Shown one piece after another: positions 1-10,851 of a DNA stretch of 64,000 bases. The stretch's first letter is position 1. Every line of letters starts with the position of its first letter. The stretch lies in the NCBI GenBank assembly GCA_029959195.1, contig CP114120.1, forward strand, positions 2,666,001-2,730,000, in the 5' to 3' direction. Source of the DNA: Dictyophora rubrovolvata. Taxonomy: Eukaryota > Basidiomycota > Agaricomycetes > Phallales > Phallaceae. The notes below the pieces were generated by a model that worked only from the letters and a program-made list of their open reading frames with translations, searched no databases and was not told the DNA's origin. Made by a program: the position numbers and the translations under genes.

Positions 1-45
1 AACATAAAGGAAAGCGGAATGATCACTCATCATTCATCATGATAA

Positions 46-215
46 CAAAAGGAAACAAAAAGAGAACAAAGAAACAAAAGAAAAAGGAGAAAACGATGGA
101 GGATACAATTAAAAAAAAAAAAAGGGGAATCACATATGTGGTTAGGGGGAATAGGAGAAATATGTTGAAACAAAAAGAGAAACAAAAGAGAAACAAAAAG
201 AGATCAAAAGAAGAT
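46..215. repeat. Purine-rich A-tract with imperfect AAACAAAAAGAG-like units
   Basis: The plus strand here is almost pure A and G with scattered C. Short imperfect units such as AAACAAAAAGAG and AAACAAAAGAG recur at about 50-90 and again at 165-210. This is simple sequence, and the 66-codon frame that crosses it is only a lysine-rich by-product. I see no gene between 1 and 430. Confidence 0.6.
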
Positions 216-530
216 GATGAAACCGGATTCCCAGCATAGCTTTACCAAAATCACCATCTGGCACTTCTCGCGCTACCTCTTACCCAAAACTATAATCTTA
301 CCATCCCAAACTTCTTACTGATCTGGTTCTTGTTGACGAGATCTTCTTCTTCGTGGCTGTGGCGCAATAATAATGGCTATGGCAACACTTAACAATACCA
401 GATCTTGAACAAGATTGGATTGGAGATTGGAATAGGAAGGGAGGGTTTGATTTCCAACAGAGTAGTCAGGAGGGGATGGGATGGCAGATAGGGGTGCGTC
501 TATGAATAAGAATTGAGTATAACTTCGAAA

Positions 531-893
531 TTAATGACGAAAGACCAGTCTCCAGATTGATTCTTCTTGACAATTTGTTGAAAGGAACTCAACAAACTCA
601 TACGATTTGTTCATGACATTGACATTGGTTCGTTCGTACAGGGTTAAAGCTCGTGGATATCCTATCTCCAGATCGTCATAAGGAATAGTAATCTCCATTA
701 GTGGCTGTGGAGTAATCGGAAGCATTGTGGAGGGGTCGACATCAATTTCAGAAACAAGAGTATTGTAAACGTGAAGTCATGAGAGGAAATTAGGGTTGGG
801 TCCGAATCTGAGAGAAGAACGATATTCAAAAGGGAAGAAAGGGAGTTGAAAAAGGGGAATAGGAGAAGTAGGAGTATCGTTATTGTCCGACAT
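531..893 (-). pseudogene. Decayed copy 1 of an unknown tandem gene family
   Basis: The product is not recognised. From an ATG at 893 the minus-strand frame reads MSDNNDTPTSPIPLF..., a Pro/Phe-rich start. It meets one in-frame TGA after about 38 codons, stays open to a TAA at 531-533, and then runs on for roughly 30 more sensible codons. No GT...AG intron removes the TGA. The reading resembles the copy at 1004-1636. A shared acidic-then-proline stretch appears as DVDPSTMLPITPQPL here and DIDEETYLPKFPPPL there. A following SIWRLV/SYWIRLV motif and a FRSYTQFLFI/FKFTFLVL stretch also match in order. Similarity was judged by eye. Host pseudogene is the best reading, but an undetected intron structure is possible. 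Confidence 0.4.
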
Positions 894-1003
894 GATGATA
901 TGAGTTAACCAAAATTTTTTTTTTAAGCGCTAATGAAATGTCCAAAAAGAAAGAAGGAGATGAAATACAAATCTAATCGCTTATCCTAATCAAGCCTTTT
1001 ATC

Positions 1004-1636
1004 CTAATTTCGTCCAAGAAGGTTTGAGCAAACGCGTCGGATCTTTCGGAAGGATCGTTTGGATGGAGAAGAGGGGAGAGATATTGGTTCTGGCGAATGG
1101 GGTGAAAAACGAGACATTTGAGGATCTACAGGAACAAGATTGGCTGGTCTATATGGGCTATGTTTTTGCGTTTTTATGTTTTTCATGACAACCCAACGAC
1201 TTGGCACACCCAGAACCAGGAATGTAAATTTGAACCCTTCTTGTGTCACTAACCGAATCCAATATGAGTCTTTAACAGCTGATTCGGGTGTAGAATAAAC
1301 ATTGATAATTGTAAACCAGTCTAATCATTCCTCGATATAAACCTTTTCTCCAAACATGAGACCGGGGTGAACCAAATCCGAACTTCTGCATTGACGAATA
1401 ATAAGAGGCGGAGGGAACTTCGGGAGGTACGTTTCTTCATCAATGTCGAGACTCGCATATTGGGAACTATAGATATAAAGAGTCGTATGCAGATCCAAAT
1501 CGTATGTCCTTGGACTGGAAGGCAAAAAACGAAAAGGTGATATAGATTCATCGTCGGAGGGGGGTAATGACTCAGTGGGAGATGCTGGAATGGGCAAAGA
1601 GATTGATGATGTATAGTGAAATGAAAATGCAGCCAT
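1004..1636 (-). pseudogene. Decayed copy 2 of an unknown tandem gene family
   Basis: The product is not recognised. The ATG at 1636 opens a 103-codon frame with a Ser/Pro-rich N-terminus and an acidic segment (SDDES, then DIDEETYLP). It ends at a TGA at 1325-1327. The same frame then continues past that stop for a further 106 codons to 1004, through SYWIRLVTQEG and FKFTFLVLGVPS and on to a basic Ser/Pro tail. The part after the stop lines up with the end of copy 1 (531-893), so it is probably real former coding sequence. A single stop in about 210 codons suggests recent decay, or an intron or assembly error that I cannot see. No domain is recognised. Confidence 0.4.
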
Positions 1637-2685
1637 TTTTCATAAGGGTTTTGATTTCGAGAGGCTGTGGTGTATCGGTTAAGTTTTTGGTAGTTTGAAA
1701 CTCCGCTTTGAACCAAAAATCGGAACGTTTCCTTATTAGGAAGATTTTGGTGCGCGACACCGTGCTATTGCTTTTAAAACCATCTTCATTCATTGATGAC
1801 TGTTGTTCACCTGTGCGAAGGGAGCTTTTGCACAAAACAGATGCAATTAATCAACTTTGTTCGTGAGAAAATGAATGGGTTGGTGAACCAGGATGTCTTT
1901 GAATGATGGATCTTCGTGCAGTAATATCGTTGAGATTGTGAATGTTTTGGTTTAAGAAGAAAACACGCTCACCACACCACGCCAATCTCCTTCAACTCCA
2001 CGCATCTTGTGCCTACTCATCCAGGAAGCTTGTTAGATCTTTCAGTTGATGGGGTTCATTTTCAATACGGTGCATGCGTATTTGGGTGTTTAAGGAATGG
2101 GCCGGGTAGTGAGAACAGTTTTGGACAGTATGTGGCTATGAAATTGAGGCAGCGAATATTTGGGAGATTGAGTTGAGAATAGAGCTATTAAATAGAATGT
2201 GAGAAGTGGTGCGAGTATGAAAGTAAGAAAGAACTGTGATGCACTTCGAATTGAACACTGGTCAGCTTATCTAAAAAAAAAAAATCTGAAGCTTGCAGCT
2301 ACCGACAATAGTGAGCCCAGAGAATTGTGAAAGATATGTTTTTATAAGACGGTAATCAAAAATAGTTGAACGGCTGATAAGAAAAAAGATTGAAAACCGC
2401 GGGTTTTGATATCCCATACCCACCGCTATCATCATTGGACCAGTAGGACGCAAACTGCGTTCCAAAATGGGTTTTTTGTATCAACCGCACTGGACGCATG
2501 TGCCGTGCTGATCCCATTATCATTATTATGATTGATGACATGGATGGGCAGAGGGTCAAGTGCTTTACTATCTGCAAGCTCCGATTACTTACTGTCACCC
2601 ATCACATGTCACATAAAATAACTGTGCTTCGGTCTTCTCGGACTCGCAGACTCGGTCAGTAACGTCAAACTCTTGTCGGTCCCTC
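1637..2685. other. Intergenic DNA, no supported gene
   Basis: Only short overlapping frames occur here, on the minus strand and without family resemblance. The terminal repeats of the downstream Plavaka element may begin in this stretch, but I could not identify a matching inverted pair by eye. Confidence 0.5.
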
Positions 2686-5600
2686 ATGCAAAGCAACTGT
2701 AGCGTATTAGGACATCAGCGATTTTGCCAATATTGCAACCAAATAAGGTCATACCATCGCTTTGATAAACATCAAGAAGCATGCAGAGCAAACAATACTA
2801 TCCGCGATGTGCTTCACATACCGACCCTGAATCTGAATGGTGTGTCAAGTCTATCTCAACATTCTAAAGCTTAGTTAATCCACTTAGAGCAATTTTTTGT
2901 TGATCCAGACTCATGTCTACAAGTATCCGAGGATGTAGGTGTGGATCAGAACATGGAGTCTGACACTATGATAGATGACACTCATATGGATGGTAAGTAG
3001 AATGAGTATCGTCCTCTATGTTTGTGCAAGCTTATACTAGTGATTTTAATCAAATAGTAATAGATAATGAATTGCCTTCGGCACCTGCCTTTGTAACACT
3101 ATCATCACCATCGAGGCTACCAGACAAATACATTGAGATTCAATATCACCCCCATAGTAAAATACATGAGCCTACAATCATCCCGTTAGATGTGGAACAG
3201 CTTCCTAAGACAAATCTCACGGAACTATTCGATTTACAGCACATTCCTGTTTCTGAATGGCCATGGGCCCCTTTCCGCACACGTGGAGACTTCGAGTTTA
3301 CTGAAATTGTGGTGACCAGTGGTCTAAAAAAGGATGTGACAGACAAGCTTTTAGATGGCATTTATGGAAGATGGGCCAACAATCATGCATTGACATTGCG
3401 AACATATGAAGATGTTCAAGAATCTCTTACCTCAGCTCGGACATTTATTTAGCAAGTATGAATTGTTTTCTTTGTCTAATTATTACTGTATGTCTGACCC
3501 ATTCGAAGTTTACTGAAGCTGAAGTTTCACATACATTTCAAGGAAAAACCCAGACTTTCAAGTTCTTATATCGAGATCCATGGCAGTGGATCATGAATTT
3601 AGTCCAGGATCCAACTCTGTCAAAAGACCTTTCGTGGTTTCCAGTCAAAAAGTTCCTGCATGAAGGCAAGAAAGTGACACGAATTTATGATGAACTAAAT
3701 TCAGGTGATGCTTGGTGGGAATATCAGGTATTTACAGTTTTGTTCTAATAATTGTGTTACTTAAACATTATAACCAGAATTCTATTGATCCTGACTCGGA
3801 ACATCCACATTGCTATTTCCCATTGCATATATGGCTTGATAAGAGCAACATATCCAGTAATAAAAAGATGCATCCAATTATTTTACGTGCATGTGCACTT
3901 CCAGGTCAAATCCGAAATGCATCAGGTAATGGAGGTGGTATATTAATTGGTTACATGCCTATTGTAATTGCTTTTGCAAGGTTGTTTGATTTTTTTCACT
4001 AATTAGAGTTTATGATTTAGGTAGGAGATCCAGCTGATTCTCCTCAAAATGAAGATGACTCACTCTCATCTGTTGAACTGGCACAGTTCAAACGCGAAGT
4101 CTATCATAAAATTCTTAGTAAAATCCTCCAGTCTCTCAAAGATCGATCCATCTTTGGACAAGCAATTATGTGTGGTGACGGTATAATCCATATTATCTTT
4201 CCCAGACTTTTGATTGCTTCCCTCGACTTAGAAGAAGCCTATTCCTTCTGTGGAACACAAGGTTGTTGCGCAAACTATCCCTGTCCTCGCTGTCTTGTTC
4301 CACAGAGAGAACTACATTCAATAATCACCACATATCAAGAACATACTGATACTGATATGGTCAAGATTTTCAAGAAGGCTGGTGTCAGGGTATGCTAGCA
4401 TTGTCCCCTTATTTTCCTTTGTTTATCTTCGGTTCTGGTTTATCTTATTCATTTCCTTATTTCTCATATTTTATCCCATTTCCTGCATTCCCCCTTCCTT
4501 CCGTATTCCCTTCTTTCCCTCCAACAGGCGCTGAGCGCCCGTTCCCATCAGAGCCATGGCCTAGGCCCTGGCTAAAAGCCTGGGACCGGTGCATATCCGC
4601 GCCCAGTCCATGAACTGAAGGCCGCGTATGGCCTTCACCGTTTTTTCATAGTATATAGTTAGTAGCCCTAGAGGAGGGATCCCTAAGTTTGTTCTCTTAG
4701 GATCCCCTCCCTCTAGGTGAGTTAGTATTTCTACCAAATACATTTTACTTAGGATCCCCTCCCTCTAGTCTGAGTGAGTAGCCCTGACAGCTGGGTCGCT
4801 ACAACCCAAGCCTGCTGAACTTCTATTGAAAGACAATAGGCTTCATTTAGTAGCAGTAAGTCGATGACTATCTATTCAAATTACAGATTATTAACTCTCT
4901 TTAGAATTGTCTTTGGAAGTTGTATAGATCCTGTCCTTATCATGCATATTCATATGATATCTTACATTCCTTCGACTCGGGTGAATGGGGAAAACATCAA
5001 TGGCCCCTGCTCTTGAAAGTCTTGAATGCCGATGAACAAGCACAACTATCTCGAAAGTGAGTTTCATTTATCAGTTAGTTTATCATCTAACTCAACTTTG
5101 AGAATAGCATGGCACAAGTACCACCTTGGGCTAAGCTAAGACATTTTTATAATGTCAGTAAAACAGACTATACTGATGGAAATTCTTTCCGTGATATTCT
5201 AAAGGTATATATGGTTTAATATGATCTTTGTATTATACTCAAATTCATAATTATCCCAGTGTATTATTCCATGTCTTGCTTCAATTGTTTCAGCACAATG
5301 TCCCCTTTTCCAAGCAATTCGTTAGTGTGCTATATTCCAAGGGGTTCTCAGCCTCAAAGTTATAACCGAGCATAATATTTTATATCTGGAACAAACTGTT
5401 ATACCCAAATATCACAAGCTTTGCATGGTAAGTTTGATTTAATATTCTAAACAAGAATTAACAGCGTAAAGGATATTTCTAAATCATATGGAAAATCATA
5501 TAACTATCCTAAACACCATATGATGCATCATGCTTTGGCAGATTTACGTTGGAAAGGATGTATTGACAATTATTCGACACATCCTGGTGAAGGATTCCAG

Positions 5601-6503
5601 CAAGAGGTGAAGCAGGCGTATCACCAAACAAATTACAAAAATGTCGAAATTCAGGTAAAACTTTCTATCTATACTTCTGAAAATTAATTTGATTGCACAA
5701 CTTCTATTAGATGGCTAAAATTGATGAAAATCAGGAGGCAATAGCTCAAATACAGATGTTTCTTGATCAATTCGATGAGGAGTGCAAGCAAGCAGCTGAG
5801 TTAGACTCCATGAATGATGAAGACCCTGTTAGCGAAGAAGTAGAACAGGGAAAGCATGAAATTGACAATCATTATTCCTTAGGCTCCAGTTCAAATGCCA
5901 TGAAATTATTTGAGGTAGAACAAAATAATTCAATGAATCCCAACTTTTCTTGCTTCGCATCAAACCTTCTTGAGTTTTTAACAGAGAACATCCCCAACGA
6001 GCAGAGGCCATTGATAAATAATAATATTACTGTGAGTATATATATCTATTTCGCAGCAAACATGGTCACTTATTATTTTAAGATTCAACCTTTCAAATGT
6101 CTCTACGTAACCTTTCAGTCAATGGAAGATTGGCGACTATCAAAGGACATCCTTCGTTGCAATCCTATATTCCACAGACACCCACGCTTCAATTTTGTTG
6201 CAATCAACACAAACCCAATCTCATTTGCTCAGCTTCTATTCATTTTTACGTGCAAAGATTCAAGGGGCTGGCAATGTGACCTTGCGCTAGTTCAAATGCT
6301 CGTACCATCAGCTTTGAAGTTAACTTGGTGGGAAGGAATGCAAGCCTTTGAAGAGGATGATGTTCAATTTATTTGTCTCAAATACATTATTCGAGGCTGC
6401 CACTTCATTCCCTTTTTTTCCCAAAGCAGAAAGAAAATCTATTTTCTTAATGACTTAGTTGATAACGACACTTTTGTACGCTTTTTTCTAAATTCACGTT
6501 AGT
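2686..6503 (+). mobile_element. Plavaka-family (KDZ/CACTA-like) DNA transposon, transposase gene
   Basis: This is a cut-and-paste transposase of the basidiomycete Plavaka group. An ATG at 2686 opens a Cys/His zinc-finger-like start (CQYCNQ...HRFDKHQEAC). Exons joined by 50-60-base introns then carry the family landmarks in order. These are GDAWWEYQ near 3710, LDKSNISSNKKMHPIIL followed by IRNASGNGGGILIGYMP (3830-3960), CCANYPCPRCLVP (4265-4310), an exon with DILHSFDSGEWGKHQWPLL near 4960, AYHQTNYKNVEIQ near 5620, and the tail CDLALVQM...KYIIRGCHFIPF...DNDTFVRFF ending at 6503. Most apparent stops fall inside plausible introns, so the gene looks nearly whole. One intron (4391-4808) is enlarged by a hairpin-rich insert. 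Terminal inverted repeats and target duplications were not found. Family assignment is confident; exon edges are not. Confidence 0.8.
4391..4808. repeat. Hairpin-rich insert inside a transposase intron
   Basis: The intron opened by GTATGC after KKAGVR is about 418 bases long, against 50-60 for its neighbours. It holds a pyrimidine-rich run (4400-4525), a short palindrome GGCGCTGAGCGCC at 4527-4539, and a perfect 7-bp stem at 4617-4636 (GAAGGCC, six-base loop, GGCCTTC). A 21-bp exact direct repeat starting CTTAGGATCCCC lies at 4696-4716 and 4748-4768. Its near-inverse is at 4667-4687. The 9-mer AGTAGCCCT occurs at both 4661-4669 and 4777-4785. It looks like a small non-autonomous element nested in the transposon, but the type is not identified. 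Confidence 0.5.
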
Positions 6504-6733
6504 TATCTCAATGAAGATCAATATGTTTTATTCATATGTTACTACACATTTCTCTATATTGATGTTTGAATACCCATTGAGGCTCAGGCTACAAGTCGCC
6601 GTCACAGCATCCTTATGTGACAAGATACTATTGCTCGCATCAAGCCTCCGGCTAGTTTACCTATTCAATGTCTATCTGTGTTAATTAAACTGAATTACAT
6701 TGCGGAGAACAATTTATTAAGTGAATATAATTA

Positions 6734-7102
6734 CCGATCAATGGTTATAAAACATATGAGGATTATAAACCTCTTTGGGTTTTTGCGACATATGTATGGA
6801 ACAACAAAATCTATCCGATTATAAAATCGAAGCTTGACCGTCAAGGGCTGGAAGATCTCTACGATGTCATCTTCAGAATGGTTCAATCTGAGCGGCTTGA
6901 GAACAAGTACCTTGATGCTGCGAGTGGTTTTGGACGAGCTATAGGTGTCAACTGTCCAAAGTCCATATCGGCTAACAACTCGGGAGAACCTGTATTAGAT
7001 AACACTGTCGGGATAGATGTTGAGGCTCAGGACAATGAGCTATTCTATTTCATTTCCCCGCCGAGGCTCCTTTTTATCTCAAACATAAAGTGTAGGGCGT
7101 GA
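6734..7102 (+). CDS. Unrecognised open frame downstream of Plavaka
   Basis: The product is not recognised. The frame is open from about 6734 and reads NGYKTYEDYKPLWVFATYV..., then FRMVQSERLENKY and GFGRAIGVNCPKS, and it ends at 7102. The composition is protein-like, with aromatic and charged residues well spread. There is no ATG at the left end before 6878, so an upstream exon would be needed. It lies about 230 bases past the transposase stop on the same strand. It could be a fragment of a host gene or of transposon cargo, and it may not be expressed. Confidence 0.2.
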   Translation, partial: PINGYKTYEDYKPLWVFATYVWNNKIYPIIKSKLDRQGLEDLYDVIFRMVQSERLENKYLDAASGFGRAIGVNCPKSISANNSGEPVLDNTVGIDVEAQDNELFYFISPPRLLFISNIKCRA

Positions 7103-8921
7103 GTTCGCACTCATTGACACACCGGATTAAAACGATCTTCAAATCAGCTCAGGCAGAAGCTATTCCGATCGGATTAATCGATAATAAAGGATAACTGAAG
7201 ACTTCGACGTATGTTATTTTGGTGCGCGAAGTTGATCAGTAGGGCAGTTTTGCGGTTGGGGTGTGGTTCAGGGGGCGTCTGGTGGGCAATGGTAGTAATG
7301 TGTTTGGATGCTGGACGCACCCTCAAGCTCAAGCCCCGGGCTGCGAATGGATTTGGCCGGCATTAATGTTTGAATATTACGCAGTCGTCTTACCTTAGGT
7401 CCACGAGGTCCATAGTTTCGTCCTTTGGAATGAACCTGTCCAATGACAAAAAAGGTCTCGAGAGCATTTTTCCCCAATGGGTTTCTGCACCACATCGACG
7501 CTTCCGACAACAATATGAGCCATTCGGCATGGACGTCGAACCCCTTTAGTCTTCTCGCGCTCAATCACGCCCCGATCACTTGGCGCAAAAGAACTTATTT
7601 TTTGAGTACGCGATAAATAATTATCTGATACGCCGTTAATAATATATATTTCACGCCTGACCCACATTACCAGGGGAATCAACAATCTTCCTAATCAGTA
7701 CCACAGTCGGACCGACATATACACGCCGACCCTTCACAAAGAAAAACACAAATGAAAATACAATCGCACACATATAGATAAGAACATTTCAGCTAAAGTT
7801 TGTATGATTGACTATCTTAGTCATCAGAAAAAAGGTCATCACAACCACAAGAATTAGGAGTGCCAGAGTCAGGTCGTTGATGAGACCGACCCATTTGCCA
7901 AGACTCCAATTTCTGGTCATTCCAGGAGCTTGAAAATGTATCGGAATAGGACTCAGCATCCTTGCTCTCGACACGGGAGTTTTTCTAATAATCGTCATAT
8001 ACTCGTTAAAAAACGTGCCGAACAGGGAACATTGAGCAGCGAGACAAGCAGATGCATCGGGATCAAACTCACGAGTCGCTAGTTTTTTTTTTCGTACGAG
8101 TCTCCGCAGAGGATTGACGCCTCAGAGAAAGGGATACAACAATCATTGTCGTGTGTGTAACGGACGGTAGGGAATAGAGCCATCGATATCTCGGGCTCTT
8201 ATAAACGTAACCATTCAGACGAGCGTGGTCATGGTCAGGGAGAACGCATCGACACCTATGCCCGGGATACAAGGAAAATTGTTATTCTCCGAGAAGGTTT
8301 AAGAGTAAATTTCAATCAAATAATTAATTGTATTGAGTGAAGTTGTCTTGAATTAACAAGGCCTTGTTGAAAACGTTGGTCGCGGTTGGGTGTGGTGTGG
8401 TGCCGGAAGAAACTGGCGAGGAATCGCTGACACAGGCGGACTGCGCGCCGATGTGGCATCATCAAACCAAGCTTCAAGACCGGACCCAAAGGGCCGAAAA
8501 AACATTGATATACTTAGCGGACATTTACTCGAAGAAATTCACAACACTTTTGAACTTAAACTAAACTGAGTCACAAACTACGTACATATGTGTAATAATA
8601 CCATCGCAAAGGATATCCGATGGTCGTTATGCACATTTGAAAGGCACAGGAAGACTAGGAATATCAAGCTCATTCTGGATAGAATAAAACCGACAGGAGA
8701 ACTGATTCAATGATGAATTCATCTAAAACAGCCTGAGGCATATCGATCCTATCTTCATCTTTCATTAGGGTACGATGTCGAAGACTTTAAACATTGAGGC
8801 CATAAAAAGGAAAGTTATATTGCTAGCGAAAAAGCGACCGGGACACATTCTATTGGCAGCTCATCCATCGATGTAAGGCAACCGATATACAAAAGCTGAA
8901 GACTCTAACCTTCTTCCGAAT
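7103..8921. other. Gene-poor, apparently decayed DNA
   Basis: There are only short overlapping frames on the minus strand (7268-7685 in two frames, 7789-7998, 8069-8272) and one of 66 codons on the plus strand (8364-8564). None shows a recognisable domain or a consistent intron pattern. It may be old repeat debris. No RNA gene or ordered repeat was seen. Confidence 0.4.
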
Positions 8922-9409
8922 CTAAAGTGTTCTGTAGGCAGTGGAATACCCGGTTTTATTTGAGTCTAGCTGTTCACAAAGTCCATAATTCAGATAATTC
9001 TCTCTCCATTTTCTTATGAACTGGAGAGTCGAGAGGTTTTTGTATAAAGTCCAACGACTGGTTTTCCCGGAGGTCCAAGAGGTAGCTTCAAACCTATACT
9101 TAATAAAGGTAAGATTTGTCATCACGACATGAAGAATAACCTTAACTTTCCTTTCAGCAATCGATACTTTTGTCTTCGTAGGGGATCTGCACAGTAGACC
9201 AATACAGGGTAGTGAACAGCTGCAGTATGTGAGCAAACATCGTGAAAAGCGGAGCGGTGAGATTTCCAACATGAATACATATGTATGCCCCAATGTTCAG
9301 CCAAGAGAGCCCGCATGCCATATTGAAAAACAATGCTAACTAAAGCAGATAATGGATCTCCTTCGCGATGAATAGCCGATTGAGTTGGCAACGGCAGTTC
9401 ATGATACAT
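8922..9409 (-). pseudogene. Possible LINE reverse-transcriptase scrap
   Basis: From an ATG at 9409 the minus-strand frame reads ELPLPTQSAIHREGDPLSAL..., which resembles the RQGDPLSP box of Tad1-type LINE reverse transcriptases. About 40 residues on, where the catalytic YADD box is expected, it reads SAFHDVC, so the second Asp is kept but the box is degraded. The neighbouring frame 8922-9293 may carry the continuation after a frameshift. No endonuclease, RNase H or poly(A) tail was found. The match is one motif plus spacing, so chance similarity is a real possibility. Confidence 0.28.
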
Positions 9410-10851
9410 AGCATGGTTCTGTCGTCACAACTCTGCTCTGGATAGGTTCACAGAGTGTTATAAATGTCCAGCTTAGTGTCCTTGCCAAAGGAGGTCGGCT
9501 GGAGCGGGTCAGGGAGGATAATTCGTAGGAAAACAGGATTCAACCATCATGTCGTTGTGGAAGCTCGTCAAGTCGGAACTCGAGTCGGAGTTAGAAAAGG
9601 GCTATATCAGAGCTCAGGCCCCGGCGTCTATTTCCTTTTTTTCTTCTAACCAAAACGCTCTCAAGTCAAATTACAGGACGAACACTTATTACCGACATTG
9701 ACCTGTGCCAAAGTAGAGCGGGAATCAATTTCTAAAAGCGAATATCTTAGTGCCCAGCTGTTTCTTTCGTTCGAATGACGGAAATAGGGCCGGTGATTCG
9801 TATATATACTCCGTTCTGACTCCTTATAGCCACGTCTGTAGATGAGTAATTTCTTTCCTATGAATGTAGCTCTGTAATATACAGTATAAAAGATAATAGG
9901 ACCTTTGTGCACTAAAGTCAACTCCAAATTTTCTGTTCTACAATGTACAAAGAGCGAATAAATAATGATAATACCCGCGTTCGCAAAACTTGCTATCGTT
10001 CCACATGTCGGTTTCTAAACCCTCAGGCTATCAATAATCTTTCCGGTGCTACATTATGTTATGACGCTGAAGGACAATTTAACCTTTGACACCCTATCGA
10101 AAACATTATCCCAACAACGTCATCATATCGGAGTGGAAACGAAAGGTTCGCAGTGCTCGTCAATATAGGCATGTGCTCACCCATGTTACACCAATGATTT
10201 GTTACATGCGCATGATATATATATCTGGTTCCAGAATCATGCGTCAAATCAAACATGCTAGATATACTCTCTATATATAATTTTTGAGCCATAAATACAC
10301 AATTTAAAGTCTATCGTCAGATCGATTTGAAACTCCTTCATTTTCGTCCCACCAGCTCTCCTAATAAAGTAAGGCTCGCTCCACTTAACTTGACTGACAA
10401 TTGCGTAGCGAGGGGCTTTTCGCCTCTGTTCAGAGAAGCTGGTGCAGGTCGGAACCAATCTCACAGTATCTTTGGACTGTTTGTAACATTCGCTCTATCT
10501 TTCCCGTAAACGTCTTTTGTTCCAATCGACTTACCCTTTCCCCTATTCAGGACGTTACTAAACTGGCTGGTAGATTTTTGGGGGAACGACATTTAGACAA
10601 TGTTTGGATTATCTCCGGCTATGCAAGCTCTGGGCGAAGAGATGTCATTCCAATCGCCGTCGGGATCAGCAAGAAAAATTAAGCACTACATTTTTAGTAT
10701 ATTGCTGACGAAAATCCGTCCGTCGGAATTGGCAGTGACGATAGAAATTTGAATTGTCCAAAATATCATTCAATGTTTAGGTAGTTGCTGACTTTATCAC
10801 AAACACAATCAAAATATTACCAGAAAAAAAAACAGGGTTTGTCTCATCCTT
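9410..10851. other. Intergenic DNA, no supported gene
   Basis: Frames here reach at most 93 codons (10401-10682, plus strand), have no recognised domain and overlap frames on the other strand. The final part lies downstream of the RNase T2 stop and would hold its 3' untranslated region. Confidence 0.4.

Noticed and set aside
10401-10682. 93-codon plus-strand frame with a LAGRFLGERHLDNVW stretch
   Set aside because: It faintly recalled a Ulp1-type protease start, but there is no catalytic residue pattern, no supporting exon and no context. Not called.
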